Both the position numbers and the translations under genes were made by a program. A stretch of 64,000 nt of DNA, taken from NCBI GenBank assembly GCA_018292915.2, contig JACVVK020000016.1, forward strand, positions 723,501-787,500. Reading direction: 5' to 3'. Origin of the DNA: Batillaria attramentaria (Eukaryota > Mollusca > Gastropoda > Batillariidae). Of the stretch, positions 35,346 to 45,599 are shown piece after piece (the stretch's first letter is position 1; the number at the start of each line of letters is the position of its first letter). The notes beneath the pieces are model-generated. The model saw only the letters and a program-made list of their open reading frames with translations. It was not told the DNA's origin and did no database searches.

Positions 35346-36367
35346 TCTTGTACGCACATGAATCTACAAGTATGTCATCAAATTCGAACTCTGATGAAAG
35401 TCACAATGACAATTTGGTTTTCTCCACATTTGCAAGAACCATTACGTGGCAGTCTTGACGAAAAACCTTCACAACTGTAGTCTGTCGCGAAAATCCTGAT
35501 GAGCTTTTGTTTGTTTTTAACCCCAAGGTGAAGGACACTGAGAAGACGCGCATGCAGCAGCCGGTCGTGCGTGACTGTCACTGCTGCAGCTGCCAGGCAG
35601 CTGCTGAGAGAGAAAACAAGGCGGTCACCATGTGCCTGGTCGTCATCCTCACCTTGGTCTTGTGCTGGAGTCCGCTGGTCGTCTCCCAGTTCATAGAGCT
35701 AGCCACGGGGCCCTCCATCATCCTGCTGCAAGTGAAGCTCTGTGGCATCGCCCTGGTATTTCTCAACAGCGCCCTGGATCCCTACATCTACGCGCAGAAT
35801 CAGGGTCACTTCAAGCACCGCTTCGGCAGACTGTTCTGGGAGATGCTTCGCTGCGAGTGCAGCAACCCGAGCAGAACTCGCTTCAGAGCATTGAGGACTC
35901 GGCCGTTGGCGATGCCCCGGTCGTCTGTGTTGGAGGTGGACACCCACTCCCTTCCCCAGGCGGATAGGGGTGTGGCGGACTTGGGGGAGGAGGGGGATGT
36001 TCGGAACGGGGATGTGCGGAACGAGGGTGTCCGGAACGAAGAGCAGGGGAAACGTTTAGATGGTCCGGATAGACGCCTGATACCCACGTGGTTGCCTCCT
36101 GGCAACAACAACAAGACGCTGCCTAGCAACGAGAAGGCGAAGAGGGCGTGCAGAACGGACGTTCTGATGGGCGCGTGGCAGGCTGTGATTGGTGGACCGC
36201 GAACGGCAGGGGGAGCAACTCACACCACCGCCACCACTACCAGCGGAAGTGTTCCGCGCGCCCACAGGACAAAAGGGACGCCGTTGGGTGTTATTCATGA
36301 CGTCAGAGCCCTCGTGCACAAGTCGTGCTGTCACGTGCCTGTTGACCAGAGTCTTGTAGAGTCATGA
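32929..36367 (+). CDS. Class A (rhodopsin-like) G protein-coupled receptor with HRQ instead of DRY
   Basis: Seven-helix plasma-membrane receptor; ligand unknown. Exon 1 follows a strong acceptor (CTGAC branch site, TTGTGCAG, exon from 32929) and carries a 452-nt 5' UTR; the CDS starts at ATG 33381, the first in-frame ATG after a TGA at 33264. Coding segments 33381-33581, 34632-35249 and 35528-36367 join in phase 0 for 552 residues. Landmarks: N55 in GNGLVL (TM1), D83 in NLAGADLL (TM2), C109 and R134 exactly 25 apart (TM3), W159 (TM4), ECL2 C184, P205 (TM5), CWSP 319-322 (TM6), DPYIY 357-361 (TM7). The DRY motif is H133-R134-Q135. ICL3 carries a CHCCSC cluster (290-295). The tail has a three-unit RN-containing repeat. 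TM7 lacks the opsin lysine. Orphan; an amine- or GPR84-like affinity is possible but not shown. Confidence 0.85.
32981..32988. promoter_or_regulatory. CRE palindrome TGACGTCA in the GPCR 5' UTR exon
   Basis: A perfect CREB/ATF palindrome within the predicted untranslated part of GPCR exon 1. A second perfect copy is at 33367-33374, seven bases before the start codon. The function is inferred from the motif only. Confidence 0.35.
33367..33374. promoter_or_regulatory. CRE palindrome TGACGTCA just before the GPCR start codon
   Basis: A perfect palindrome embedded in GTGACGTCAC, directly upstream of ATG 33381. If transcription starts inside exon 1 in some tissue it could act as a core-promoter CRE. 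Confidence 0.35.
33597..33650. repeat. (GT)n microsatellite at the start of GPCR intron 1
   Basis: About 27 GT units begin 14 bp after the exon 1 donor (GTAATG at 33582). Confidence 0.97.
33947..34071 (+). repeat. Tandem duplication of about 79 bp in GPCR intron 1
   Basis: ACAATTGCGCTCAAATTATT at about 33949 recurs at about 34028 with two or three changes through ATTATCTCCCC, with about 79 bp between starts. Confidence 0.85.
35260..35341. repeat. (AC)n microsatellite in GPCR intron 2
   Basis: About 41 AC units begin nine bases after the exon 2 donor, making up nearly a third of a 278-bp intron that splits the third intracellular loop coding region. Confidence 0.97.
35994..36042 (+). repeat. 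15-bp coding minisatellite in the GPCR cytoplasmic tail
   Basis: Three degenerate units of the GGGATGTTCGGAACG type encode GDVRN, GDVRN-like and GVRNE pentapeptides in frame. Confidence 0.8.
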
Positions 36368-36460
36368 CGTACGAATGGCGTCATTGAGTGTGATTCATGA
36401 CGTCAGAGCCCATGTTGTCACGTACCTGTTGATCAGAGTCTTGTAGAGTCATGACGTCAC
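36283..36460 (+). repeat. Tandem duplication of about 90-100 bp spanning the GPCR stop codon, with CRE palindromes
   Basis: The segment containing ATTCATGACGTCAGAGCCC and GAGTCTTGTAGAGTCATGAC occurs at 36291-36370 and again at 36391-36460. Copy 1 encodes the receptor's last residues and the stop; copy 2 lies in the 3' UTR. Perfect TGACGTCA occurs at 36298, 36398 and 36452. Confidence 0.9.
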
Positions 36461-37127
36461 GATATTCTGGGAGTGTTGGAACGTGAGCCTAACCTGTTCA
36501 TCTTTTGGATTTACGTACAGCTTTTGTGACTCTTGTCGAATCACCAGCTGACAGTTTTCCCGTCCGTCGTGGACGATGACCTTAGGACATGCCTTGACGA
36601 GTATGACAGAAAATCTGAAGGCTTCGTGCAATGCAAAATGAGGGAGAGGCAGAAGACTTTAACACTTGTATGATCTTCGAAAAAGCGTTTTGCAACAGTG
36701 TTAACAAAAAAATGGTGCTCATCACGTAGAGTAGGACTTTCAGCAGGAACTTGACACAGACTCTCGTATCACGTGCAATATGTATTCTAAAGACAAAACA
36801 TTTCATATCTGTTCATGAATTCAGTGTAGAAGTGGCCAGCTGATTTGTTAGGCACATCAGTTGGTATCTGGGCAAAGAAGACGTTGTAGCTGTATATATT
36901 GTGCTCCCATTTTGGTCGCGGATGGACACAGAATGCAAACGGCTTGAAGTAGGCTGTGTTCCTCGTAGTTCTGACTTCTATGTTTCCAACCAATGGTCAT
37001 GTTTAGAAATTGTGGGGGGACATCAGTGTGACAGCAACCTCTGAACACGTGACTTGAAGTTGATGCAGAGCTTGACAGCTATGGACAGTCAGTCTTTGCT
37101 TACACTGTGAATGTAGCACCTTAGATC
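36461..37127. other. GPCR 3' flank, no gene
   Basis: Probable 3' UTR and intergenic sequence; the first AATAAA in this direction is at 37823-37828. No coding features recognised. Confidence 0.45.
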
Positions 37128-37129
37128 TA

Positions 37130-37305
37130 CCGTCATCCGGAAAAAAAGGCATAAGCCTGGCGCCGCTTGTCAAATCCATGACAATTAAGGTGCTGATGAC
37201 GTCAGTTTAGATCTCAAAATCGCGTTCGACACTACCAAAACAGCCTAAAACGGCTTGTGAGCATTGAGTTGTAGAATATCTTTATGCCCTTTTTCCGGAT
37301 GACGG
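37130..37305. mobile_element. Tc1/mariner-type MITE
   Basis: A 176-bp element flanked by TA (37128-37129 and 37306-37307). Its inverted ends are CCGTCATCCGGAAAAA and the complement, extending through a GGCATA block. It contains a perfect TGACGTCA at 37197-37204. Confidence 0.75.
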
Positions 37306-37307
37306 TA

Positions 37308-38697
37308 AAGTAACGTAAAACCTGAGTACGATGATGAGCACACAACTTTCCTGTATAGTGAGCAATACTGTGTATTGTGGCTGTTCGAAAGGAAGGCCAG
37401 TCCTGATCGCTTGCATAGCAGGTGAGTGTGCTGGCCAATTATTTCCGTCGCCCCAAAGTCGTCAGATTTAAGACGCCTGTTTGTCGCACAATGACAAATG
37501 AAAGGAGAGTTGCTAATTTATGATGTGTTATGTAGTAGTTCGCAAGGTTGCGCGTCTTTTTGAGTGTGAAAGTTGGAACGTTAATACGTGAACATGTGAA
37601 GGAGAGTGTACACTAATGTCTTTAACAGTGCTGATTACGTTTCTGTCTACGTGCGAGATGTTGAGAAGGTGAACGGTCTCTCCTTTTAGTTTCTGTGACA
37701 AAACCAACACTCAGCTTGTTGGTTAGCACGCTAAATGCTTTGGTTTAACGTCCAGATTTTGTTTTCATATCCGATCTTCAAAGTTGTTTTTGCTTTTCCA
37801 CAGAAAATCTCGGTACCATTTTAATAAACTTTTTTTCCAGTTTTAATCAGGCTTTTGTTTTCTCCACATTTTTGGCGAAAATGAAGTACAATCTGTTTGC
37901 CGGCTTGTATCGTCCAAGGAGTAAATCTGTTTAGTTCTACAGATTACTGATGACGTTTTATAACGATATTTTTTATACTTCTTACTGTCAACATATAAAC
38001 AAAACAAGTTTCCAAGGCATTATCACTGTGGCGTTTGGTAAACAGTTTACATTATTTTACTGTATAGAGAAAAGAAAGTAATAATCATGAAGTGGAACAT
38101 TGTTAGGCACGACCGACTTTGCCGGATGTGCCTCAGTGTGTTTTCAGCCGAACTGTTAAGGAAGAAATCTGAGATTCGTTAAAGTTGACAGTCTAAAATA
38201 GTCTGCTTCCGTTTTTACACAGGGGCTAAGCCAAAAGAGAAGGTGGGAGGTGGGGGGAACTGAGGAGGTTAACCCCCTCCCCTCTCCCCCAACCTGCCAA
38301 ACCAACTTCTTCATTCTTGTCTTTAAAAGAAAAAAAAGGAAAGGACCTTTAGGCTGAGCGGCCGATTTCCAACAAACAGTGGTTAGTGTTACAGGTATTC
38401 TCAAGCAGGGAGCATTCCGCGTAAGCTACTCTATGTTTACCTGAAGATCAACTTGACAAGTCGGGGAAACGAGAGAGAGAGAGAGGAACTGAAGCAGCTA
38501 GGCTGGCCTGTGCGCAGCGTAGAAACAAACTCAGCTTTCTGGCACGTATGACGGAGTGTAGCAGTGTTGAATGTTTGACTGCGAGTGTTTTACCCGGTTA
38601 CATGTAGTCTGACTGATTACTTTTCCAGTGCACGTGTTTTTTTGTCAGTGCTTGAATGAAATATTACGTTCGCAACGATTTCAGTTTTCGTGTAGTG

Positions 38698-38703
<6 letters not shown>
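37308..38703. other. Intergenic, no gene
   Basis: AT-rich, with an AATAAA at 37823-37828 that could serve the GPCR transcript; no gene recognised. Confidence 0.45.
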
Positions 38704-38754
<51 letters not shown>

Positions 38755-38864
38755 GTAAAATGTGTGGGCGTGTTGTTACTGTTGCACATTCTGTGTGTGT
38801 GTGTGTGACGGTGTGTGTTTCGTGTGTGTTGTAAAATGTGTGGGCGTGTTGTTACTGTTGCATA

Positions 38865-38919
<55 letters not shown>
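38704..38919. repeat. (GT)n blocks with a 75-bp duplicated unit
   Basis: GT runs at 38704-38752 and 38868-38919 flank two copies of TGTTGTAAAATGTGTGGGCG followed by TGTTGTTACTGTTGCA (starts about 38751 and 38826) that differ by a single C/T. Confidence 0.93.
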
Positions 38920-38921
<2 letters not shown>

Positions 38922-38952
38922 GTGCATATTCAGTGTGCGCGTGTTCGTGAAC

Positions 38953-39063
38953 CTCTCTCTCTCTCTCTCTCCGGTTTGGGTCACATATTCGTGCTGGTCT
39001 TTTTCTCGTTTCCCCGTTTCCCCTTATGTGACGGAAAAGGACGTTAACCAATTCAACAACCCT

Positions 39064-39093
<30 letters not shown>
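38953..39093 (+). mobile_element. SINE family 1 fragment between (CT)n runs
   Basis: A CT run at 38953-38970 leads into a SINE body/tail fragment (TTCGTGCTGGTCTTTTTCTC, then GACGGAAAAGGACGTTAACC), followed by poly-C and a second CT run at 39070-39093. Confidence 0.6.
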
Positions 39094-39095
<2 letters not shown>

Positions 39096-39627
39096 TATTC
39101 GCGTGTAAAGCATAGTCAAGTGCTTTTTGTGCGTGCAGCGCTCCGCTCCGTCGGTCCTTCTCCGCCACCATATCTGTTTCCGCTTTCCACAAAGCCCCCA
39201 GAGTCTCTCAAAACGAAGAAGGCAAACTAATTTACCCGCTCGCCGATGTAAGTAATTTGTTGAACAACAGCCCCGCTGCCGAGCGCAGGGACAAACGCAG
39301 TGTACTCGACACGACAGACTAGCGTACTTGTCGCCCAGGGCTCTTTTATTTCGCCCTAAACTCTGTGCAAATGTTTGATTTGAGAGTCGCTGCTGGAGTA
39401 GGGCTGGGGCCAACACGAGGCGCATGGGCACACAGAGAAGGTCGTGGGGTTGTGACTGTAACAAAGGCTAGCGGGAGGTTGGCGGCTAACAGCCAGGGAA
39501 CACGCTTTGGGAATCACAGACTTGGGGTCTCTCAGTTTCTGATTGTGTAGTGCAGAGTCAGTGGTACTCTAGATAGCCCTGTCACTGTGTAGGTTACGTC
39601 TGTGTCCACATCCCCGGCCGGCAATAA

Positions 39628-39629
<2 letters not shown>
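39094..39629. other. Intergenic, no gene
   Basis: CpG-containing unique sequence; nothing recognised. Confidence 0.45.
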
Positions 39630-39686
<57 letters not shown>

Positions 39687-39702
39687 ACCACCACCACCAC
39701 CA
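39630..39702. repeat. (AC)n then (ACC)n microsatellite
   Basis: AC units to about 39685, passing into five or six ACC units. Confidence 0.97.
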
Positions 39703-39725
39703 CTACTAGCTAACTTAAAATCGCG

Positions 39726-39770
39726 AGGGTGGGCGTTTGAGGGTTTAACGTCCTTTTTCTACCACATACC
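39726..39770 (-). mobile_element. SINE family 1 tail fragment, minus strand
   Basis: Reverse complement reads GGTATGTGGTAGAAAAAGGA, then CGTTAAACCC and CAAACGCCCACCC. Confidence 0.6.
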
Positions 39771-40045
39771 TTGGCTGTGCCAACCAAAAAACAAATGTAG
39801 TTGCGGAGACACTTCTTGTTTAGTCATCATCCAGCAACAAGGGACAGACGATATCACTGGGGTTGTCAATGCTCGGATCGTGAGCGCTGATCGAGTACCT
39901 GGCTGCAAGCCCTGTCTTGATGCTTGGGCACTAGTAGCTGGGTTTAACTCTTAAGAGTCCAAGCCAGACCACTTATTGCCCACTCAGTATATAAGAAGAC
40001 TGGTTAGAAAGAAGACAGAAAACACAGCCACTGCATACCAGTAGC

Positions 40046-40135
40046 AGCCACTTCAAGCCACTATTACACAAGGCACGGGCCTTCCCGCTGGGCCCTAGAC
40101 CACTGCAGATTGCATAATAGTGGCTTGAAGTGGCT
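40046..40135. repeat. Perfect 21-bp hairpin with a 48-nt loop
   Basis: The arm at 40046-40066 (AGCCACTTCAAGCCACTATT plus A) is the exact reverse complement of 40115-40135. The loop is GC-rich and contains GGGCC/GGCCC. No flanking duplication was identified. Confidence 0.85.
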
Positions 40136-40139
40136 CCTA

Positions 40140-42921
40140 GTGATATGAAGATTTCAAGAATAGGCGCGATTTTTGCATGGGCTTTTAAGGGTTAACCTCC
40201 CACGCAACGCAATGTGATTGGAGACGGCACCTTGATGCCCACAGGGGTTACAGATATCACACCGCTGCCCAGGACGAACTGCTACACCTGAGCTACCAAA
40301 CCCACCCCATCCCGGCCGCGTGACGCGCCAAGTCAGTCTCCGGGCTTCCAGTGCGGAAACGGGGGTCGGGATAATAGTGTCCTTCCAGCATCGTCCAAAC
40401 AGTGGACACCGGCCCGAGCACCGTCTGCTCAATGGCCACCGCTCCTTTCAGCGGAGCACGCGCGCCCCTCGCGCTTCATGACGCTTCTTGCAGGACGAGT
40501 TACGTCCCTTCGTGACCAGACGACATTTCCCGGGCTGATGGAGGGCCGTTGTTGACAGAGACACTTTACGGGCGCGCTGTGTCGCAGAATAGCAACGGTC
40601 CCTTGTTGATGGAGCAGTCAGAGAGAGGAGTGGCCACGGGCAAACAGCCGCCACACATGTACTTGGCAGTTGGGTGCAAAAAACATAGACCCCCATGACC
40701 CGATCACGTTTTGACAAACGACCTCTTTAAAATTTTAATTTGTCATTATTGGAAGAAGGGATGGTAAAGATCTTTGACATGTAAACGGCAGTTGGGTGCA
40801 AAAAACATGGATCCTTCAGACCCGACCACATTTTGCCCAAAGAATTTTTTTATGGACTGAGAAATGGCCTAGAACTAAAGACATGACCTCTTGTGTTAGG
40901 GAATAACTTGTTGGAGGTGTCGGACGGGTGCTAAAACATTCGCTATAAAAATTCTGAACTTTGGTGAACGTCTTCAGTGACAGACACGGACGAAGATGTG
41001 GGAGTGTCTTCATGTAAAGTGAAGCCAGTTCGGCTGATGTTGACTGGTTGTCTCGCCTTGGGGTAGCGGGGCCGCTCCAGACAAGCTAGTCACGGTCCGA
41101 TTTTGACACTAGTGTATCAAAACACACTGATTTGTTTGGATTGAATGGTCTTGCTCGTCCATTTCAGTGGAACCATGTTGACGTGGACACCTCTTCCGCC
41201 CACACCCCGTCACTCCCACTCCTACCCCCCCCCCCCCCACACACACACACACACACCACCACCATCACTATCACTACTGCAGCAAATACCAACATTTGCA
41301 TGAAAAAAAGGGCTTTGACTGATTCTGATCGGTTCCTCAGTCAGATATGAAAACCGAACAAGCATGACTGCACGAGCAAAATCCCTAAAATTAAGACCAG
41401 TGTACAGGCGAAAGACAAGGACCACTTCCCAATGAAATCGTGTTAAGATGCATTAGCCAAACTCCACAGCTGTCAGTGTTGACAAGAAGTCAGACGTCGC
41501 CGTGCAAGCAATACATCTTACACTTCCACTTCCGGTACACAGTGCCAAAGGTTTAATGATTCAGTAACATGCCTAAAAATTCAGTCAAAATAAACTCTTC
41601 AATACTGACACGCGCCACAGCATGTTTTGAACCAAATGACGATATGCATGTGAAAGAACGCATGTTGGGGCTATGAGGACTGCTCCGCATTTGTTTAACT
41701 GTCTTGACAACCTGGCATGGTGGATCAGTGTGACGGTAACATCACGAGGAGCGCATGATACCTGCTCGGACTGCTAAAGTACCGGCCATCGCTTACGCTT
41801 TGACAAAAAAAGTCGCGCGTAATGAAGAAGTACACGAAACGGCAACAACGTGAAGCCAGTGTAATCCGAACGGTGGACTCGGCGATCCGATGATGTGAAC
41901 CGACAGCCTCCCCTGCCAAAAACAGTTGCCTTTTAGTCAGGGGCTTTTTACCTCTCGGGACACTCAAATATCCTTTTGTGTTTGTTATTCATTTCCACTC
42001 ATAATTGGCTGCATACTGCCGCCTCTGGGAGCTGATCCGGAGCCAATGAGCTCGTGTTTGTTTTCCGCTTTCTGCATGCACGCTGCCTTGAGAGTTTGAG
42101 AGGCCAGGATCCAGTATCCGCGCGCCTGTCACTGTGCTTTACGCGCTCTTAGAGCAAAACTTGCAACAGCCTCCGCCGCATTTTGTTGTGTCACCTCACT
42201 ACATGTGTATCAACAAGGTTCGTCTAGTGCAGGGGGGGGGGGGGGATAACCTTGGACATTTCAGTTTCACTTTCACCCAATGGCATTCCACGTCCCTCTC
42301 GGCCGCGACACCCCTCCCATCCCGCGTCCGTCCAGTGACTTGAACTCGACGTTGACAAGTAGAGAACATGCGGTGTGACTATCTCAGCATCTGACCATCT
42401 GAATCAGACCATTCACTTATAAGGGGTACATTCCCTACTTGAGCTGCACTCGTATCTCTCATGCCTCCAGCGCACGGGTTGGCAAAATGTATTACGACAA
42501 TAGGGTACAGCTGCTAACTGCACGTACATCGAGACTGTTACTTCACTCCAACAGTGTGGAACTTGTTTTCAGTACGGCATATAGTGCGTTTTGTGAGACT
42601 GTATAGTAAGTTTGCCCTCGGTGGAGTTTTGCACGTGGCAGCCCTTACCCTAACACTAGCCCTAAACCTACACCTTACCCTAGAGGCGGAACTATACTAG
42701 CCCGGGCCATAAACCTTTCCGGCAGCATCATGTAACTGTGGCGCCGCTTCCTTCCCTTGTAGGTGGCAGTTTCATAAACGCCCTGGATAAAAACCGTCCA
42801 GTCAGCCAGCTACACGTGATTACCCATACATACAACGTGGGCAACTGCTTTCTTTGTTCCTGTGTGAAAGCTTGTGGAACCTTTGAACAGCGGCGAAGTT
42901 TGACCTGTTTTTTGATTTGCT
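40140..42921. other. Intergenic; a direct repeat at 40.67/40.79 kb, poly-C/CA at 41.2 kb
   Basis: GCAGTTGGGTGCAAAAAACA occurs at about 40667 and about 40789, each followed by a diverging ACCCGA/CACRTTTTG stretch. A short poly-C plus CA run is at 41225-41255 and a poly-G tract at about 42233. A degenerate CCCTAA-like patch is at 42648-42685. On the minus strand, 40302-40230 has a tRNA-like GGTAGCTCAGGTGTAGCAG, possibly a diverged SINE head. No gene recognised. Confidence 0.45.
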
Positions 42922-43108
42922 GGGGGAGCCGGGGTGGCCGAATGGTAGAGCGTTGGACTTTCAATGCTCGGGTCGTGAGTTCGATCCCGGCTGGGGCCAA
43001 ATATTTGTGCTGGTCTTTTCTCGTTGCCCCGTCTTTGATATCACCCATACGTGGTGGAAAAAGGACGTTAAACTCCCGAACACCCCCCCCCACACACACA
43101 CACACACC
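42922..43108 (+). mobile_element. tRNA-derived SINE (family 1), full length
   Basis: The best-preserved copy: tRNA-like head with box A (TGGCCGAATGGTAGAGCG), anticodon-arm region TTGGACTTTCAATGCTCG, box B (GAGTTCGATCCCGGC), body (GGGGCCAAATATTTGTGCTG), tail (ACGTGGTGGAAAAAGGACG, then AAACTCCCGAACACC) and a C/CA run. RNA polymerase III promoter boxes are intact. Confidence 0.92.
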
Positions 43109-44194
43109 CTCTGATTTGCTGAATATGCTCGCCTTTGAGAAGCCTATACGGGGCGAATTAACTGAGCCTTTTGGGCGTGCGGAAAGGAAGATCAGATCCT
43201 GTAGATCCTGTTGGATCCTGTAACACAGCAGCACGGACCTTTCACGCAGCCTATAGTGTATAGTGATTATTGGTAAGGTCCACAAGAGGTGCCACATCTT
43301 TCTCGTCAGCGTTGGCGGCAGTTCTATCGGAAGCGTGTAGGATAAAAAAAAAAAGTGTTCACATCGCATCACAAACTACATGTGATGGTCTGTATGAGCG
43401 GCGTGCTGCTTTCTTTGTTGCTACATAAAAAAGCTTGTGGGTCCTTTAACCTGCGTTATGTAACTCCGCTAAATATGGAAGAGAATTTTTGCCCCTTTTA
43501 AAATTTGTGTGCAGAGCAAAAAACAACAAGAACAACAACAATAAACAAACAAAAAAACCAACAACAGTCTGGGGCTTTTTGTCGGCTTTGTAAATAAGTT
43601 CTAAGCGAGATACTGACAGTGATAACAGTGAAAAGAGAGCATGGCATCAGTATGGACTGTTTGTTTCCATGCGCGGCTGACAAGAGAGCTAGCGGACGAC
43701 ACAGGAGGGTAAGTGGTCGCTGCTAGCATTGCAAAGAAATTAAACGTTGCAATTTGTTTGAATTTACCTTAGACGCCTGTCTTTGGATGCTACATTTTTG
43801 TGGTTTTTATTTCGATTTATTTATTCGTGTTTGAGTGTGGGGGTGGCGATTCTGACGCACTTCTAGGGTGGCACGTGCAGCGTTATGATTTAACAGGAAA
43901 CTGATAGACCGTCCTCTTTCATGTAAGACTGACTTGACACCGGTGAACGTAACCAAAATGCTCGCTATGGAGTTGTCGACTATAGATCACGTGATCGAGC
44001 GGGTGGACGTGTCAAAGCAACAGTATGGACGACATGTCGTAAAAGCCTCGAAAGTTCCCGGCTCGAACTGCGGCGTGGTTTGTGGGGTCGGACCGGCTCT
44101 GCAACTCCAATCAACTGACGCTTTCCCCAGTGCACGTGCATCAGGGTACTTTGCAGCGGCGTGAGATCCAGTACTGCCGCTAGAAGCACTTCGT
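43109..44194. other. Intergenic, no gene
   Basis: Nothing recognised. Frames here are broken or low complexity. Confidence 0.45.
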
Positions 44195-44220
44195 CTCTCT
44201 CTCTCTCTCTCTCTCTCTCT
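44195..44220. repeat. (CT)n microsatellite
   Basis: About 13 CT units. Confidence 0.9.
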
Positions 44221-45374
44221 GGCCCGGCACCTGCAATAGCGCTCAGCACGGGGCGGGAATAATGGCCCAACGGGAGACTCGCTACCGCTTGAAAAAAATC
44301 CCCTGCACGAAATCCGAGCCAGCCGACGACTCATTGAGTTTTTTGCGGGAAAGAAATTCCTTGTCAACAAGCGATATTTATGATTCATCATTGCCAAAGG
44401 GGTAAAAAGTTAGACGGGTGTGTGTGGGGGGGGGGGGGGGGAGTAGGGTGGGGCCGGCGAGGCTGGGGTGTTAATGCTCTTACCCGAGTCCATTTGTTTT
44501 TGTTTTGCGAAAGAAAAAGAAACACAATCCAATGCAAATGTAATTAAAACAGGCGTCCGTGAGCCTCTGCGCATGCGATACTGTGCATGAAATGGGAAAC
44601 GTGTTTATTTTGTTTAACTGGAGACGAAGCGAGGACGAGTGTGATCAGGCCGATAACAAAAGAAGGCCCGGGGCAGGGGGAAAAAGATGAAAGAAGCGAT
44701 GAAAAGGGCGATTGTTGAAGGCCGAGTCTGTGAAGAGAATAAAGGGCGGATACAATATGTCTTGTAGGAACAGCTGTTTGGTGACGAGATAATAACAACG
44801 TATATATGTGACGTTTGTCCCCCCAAAAAAAAAAATTGTTAAAGTAAGTTTAGGGGTGCTGCCTAAATAGGATACAACACTTTCTTAAAATAATTATCCC
44901 ACGAACATTGATAACAACATTATACAGTGAACACAGTCACTTCAAGTTCAATTTAATAACTTGAACAACCGGCTGAGGTCGCCCTCAATTCATAAAGTAG
45001 CAATGTTTTGGTGTTCTTCTATGAGTGAGTGCGTGCGATTCACGTAGGCAGGCGTGTTGGGTTCAGCACGCAGCACTGACTTTGACCAAACAAGTGAGTG
45101 ACTGGCAGCATTAGTGATTATGGTGGTGTAGACTAAAAGCGAATCTGGTCATTTCTGGTTCAACGCTGTGGGCGTCCTACCAACATCTTCAACGGTACCT
45201 TGCTGACTCTGTAGCAATGACCTCCTGAGGATGAAGGAGCTATTATAAAAAAATAAAAATAAAAAACCGGCGTGGATCGCTGTTGGCGAAACTCACGATA
45301 AAACATGACTTTTTGTTTCTTTTTTTTTTTTAATATTGTTGACTATTCCGTGGTGTTACAGCTCCACAGCTTAA
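44221..45374. other. Intergenic; poly-G at 44.42 kb
   Basis: A poly-G tract at about 44426-44442; otherwise no feature. Confidence 0.45.
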
Positions 45375-45599
45375 CTCGACTCTTGGGACGGAATATTGTA
45401 CACATGTATCAGCCATTTGTACGAAAGAATGGACCTTTCATTTCTCCCCCACCTCCTCCTCAACACACACACACACACACACACAGAGGATCCCACCCCG
45501 TGCCCCCAAACTCTGCACCAAGCGCCACCATACACACATTTTAAGGGCAATGACAAAAACACATACTGTCAGGCTTCTGTGACGCAGAGACCACAGCAA
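45375..45599 (+). repeat. Local duplication, copy 1 (short CA run)
   Basis: Identical, apart from the CA length and a few bases, to 46490-46752. Begins CTCGACTCTTGGGACGGAAT and ends GACGCAGAGACCACAGCAA. The CA run is 45462-45484. Confidence 0.93.

Noticed and set aside
42648..42685. Interstitial telomere repeat
   Set aside because: Only a few degenerate CCCTAA-like words, without a regular 6-bp period.
42926..42995. A functional tRNA gene
   Set aside because: The tRNA-like head is fused to the same body and tail found at about a dozen other sites, so it is a SINE; the acceptor stem does not close cleanly.
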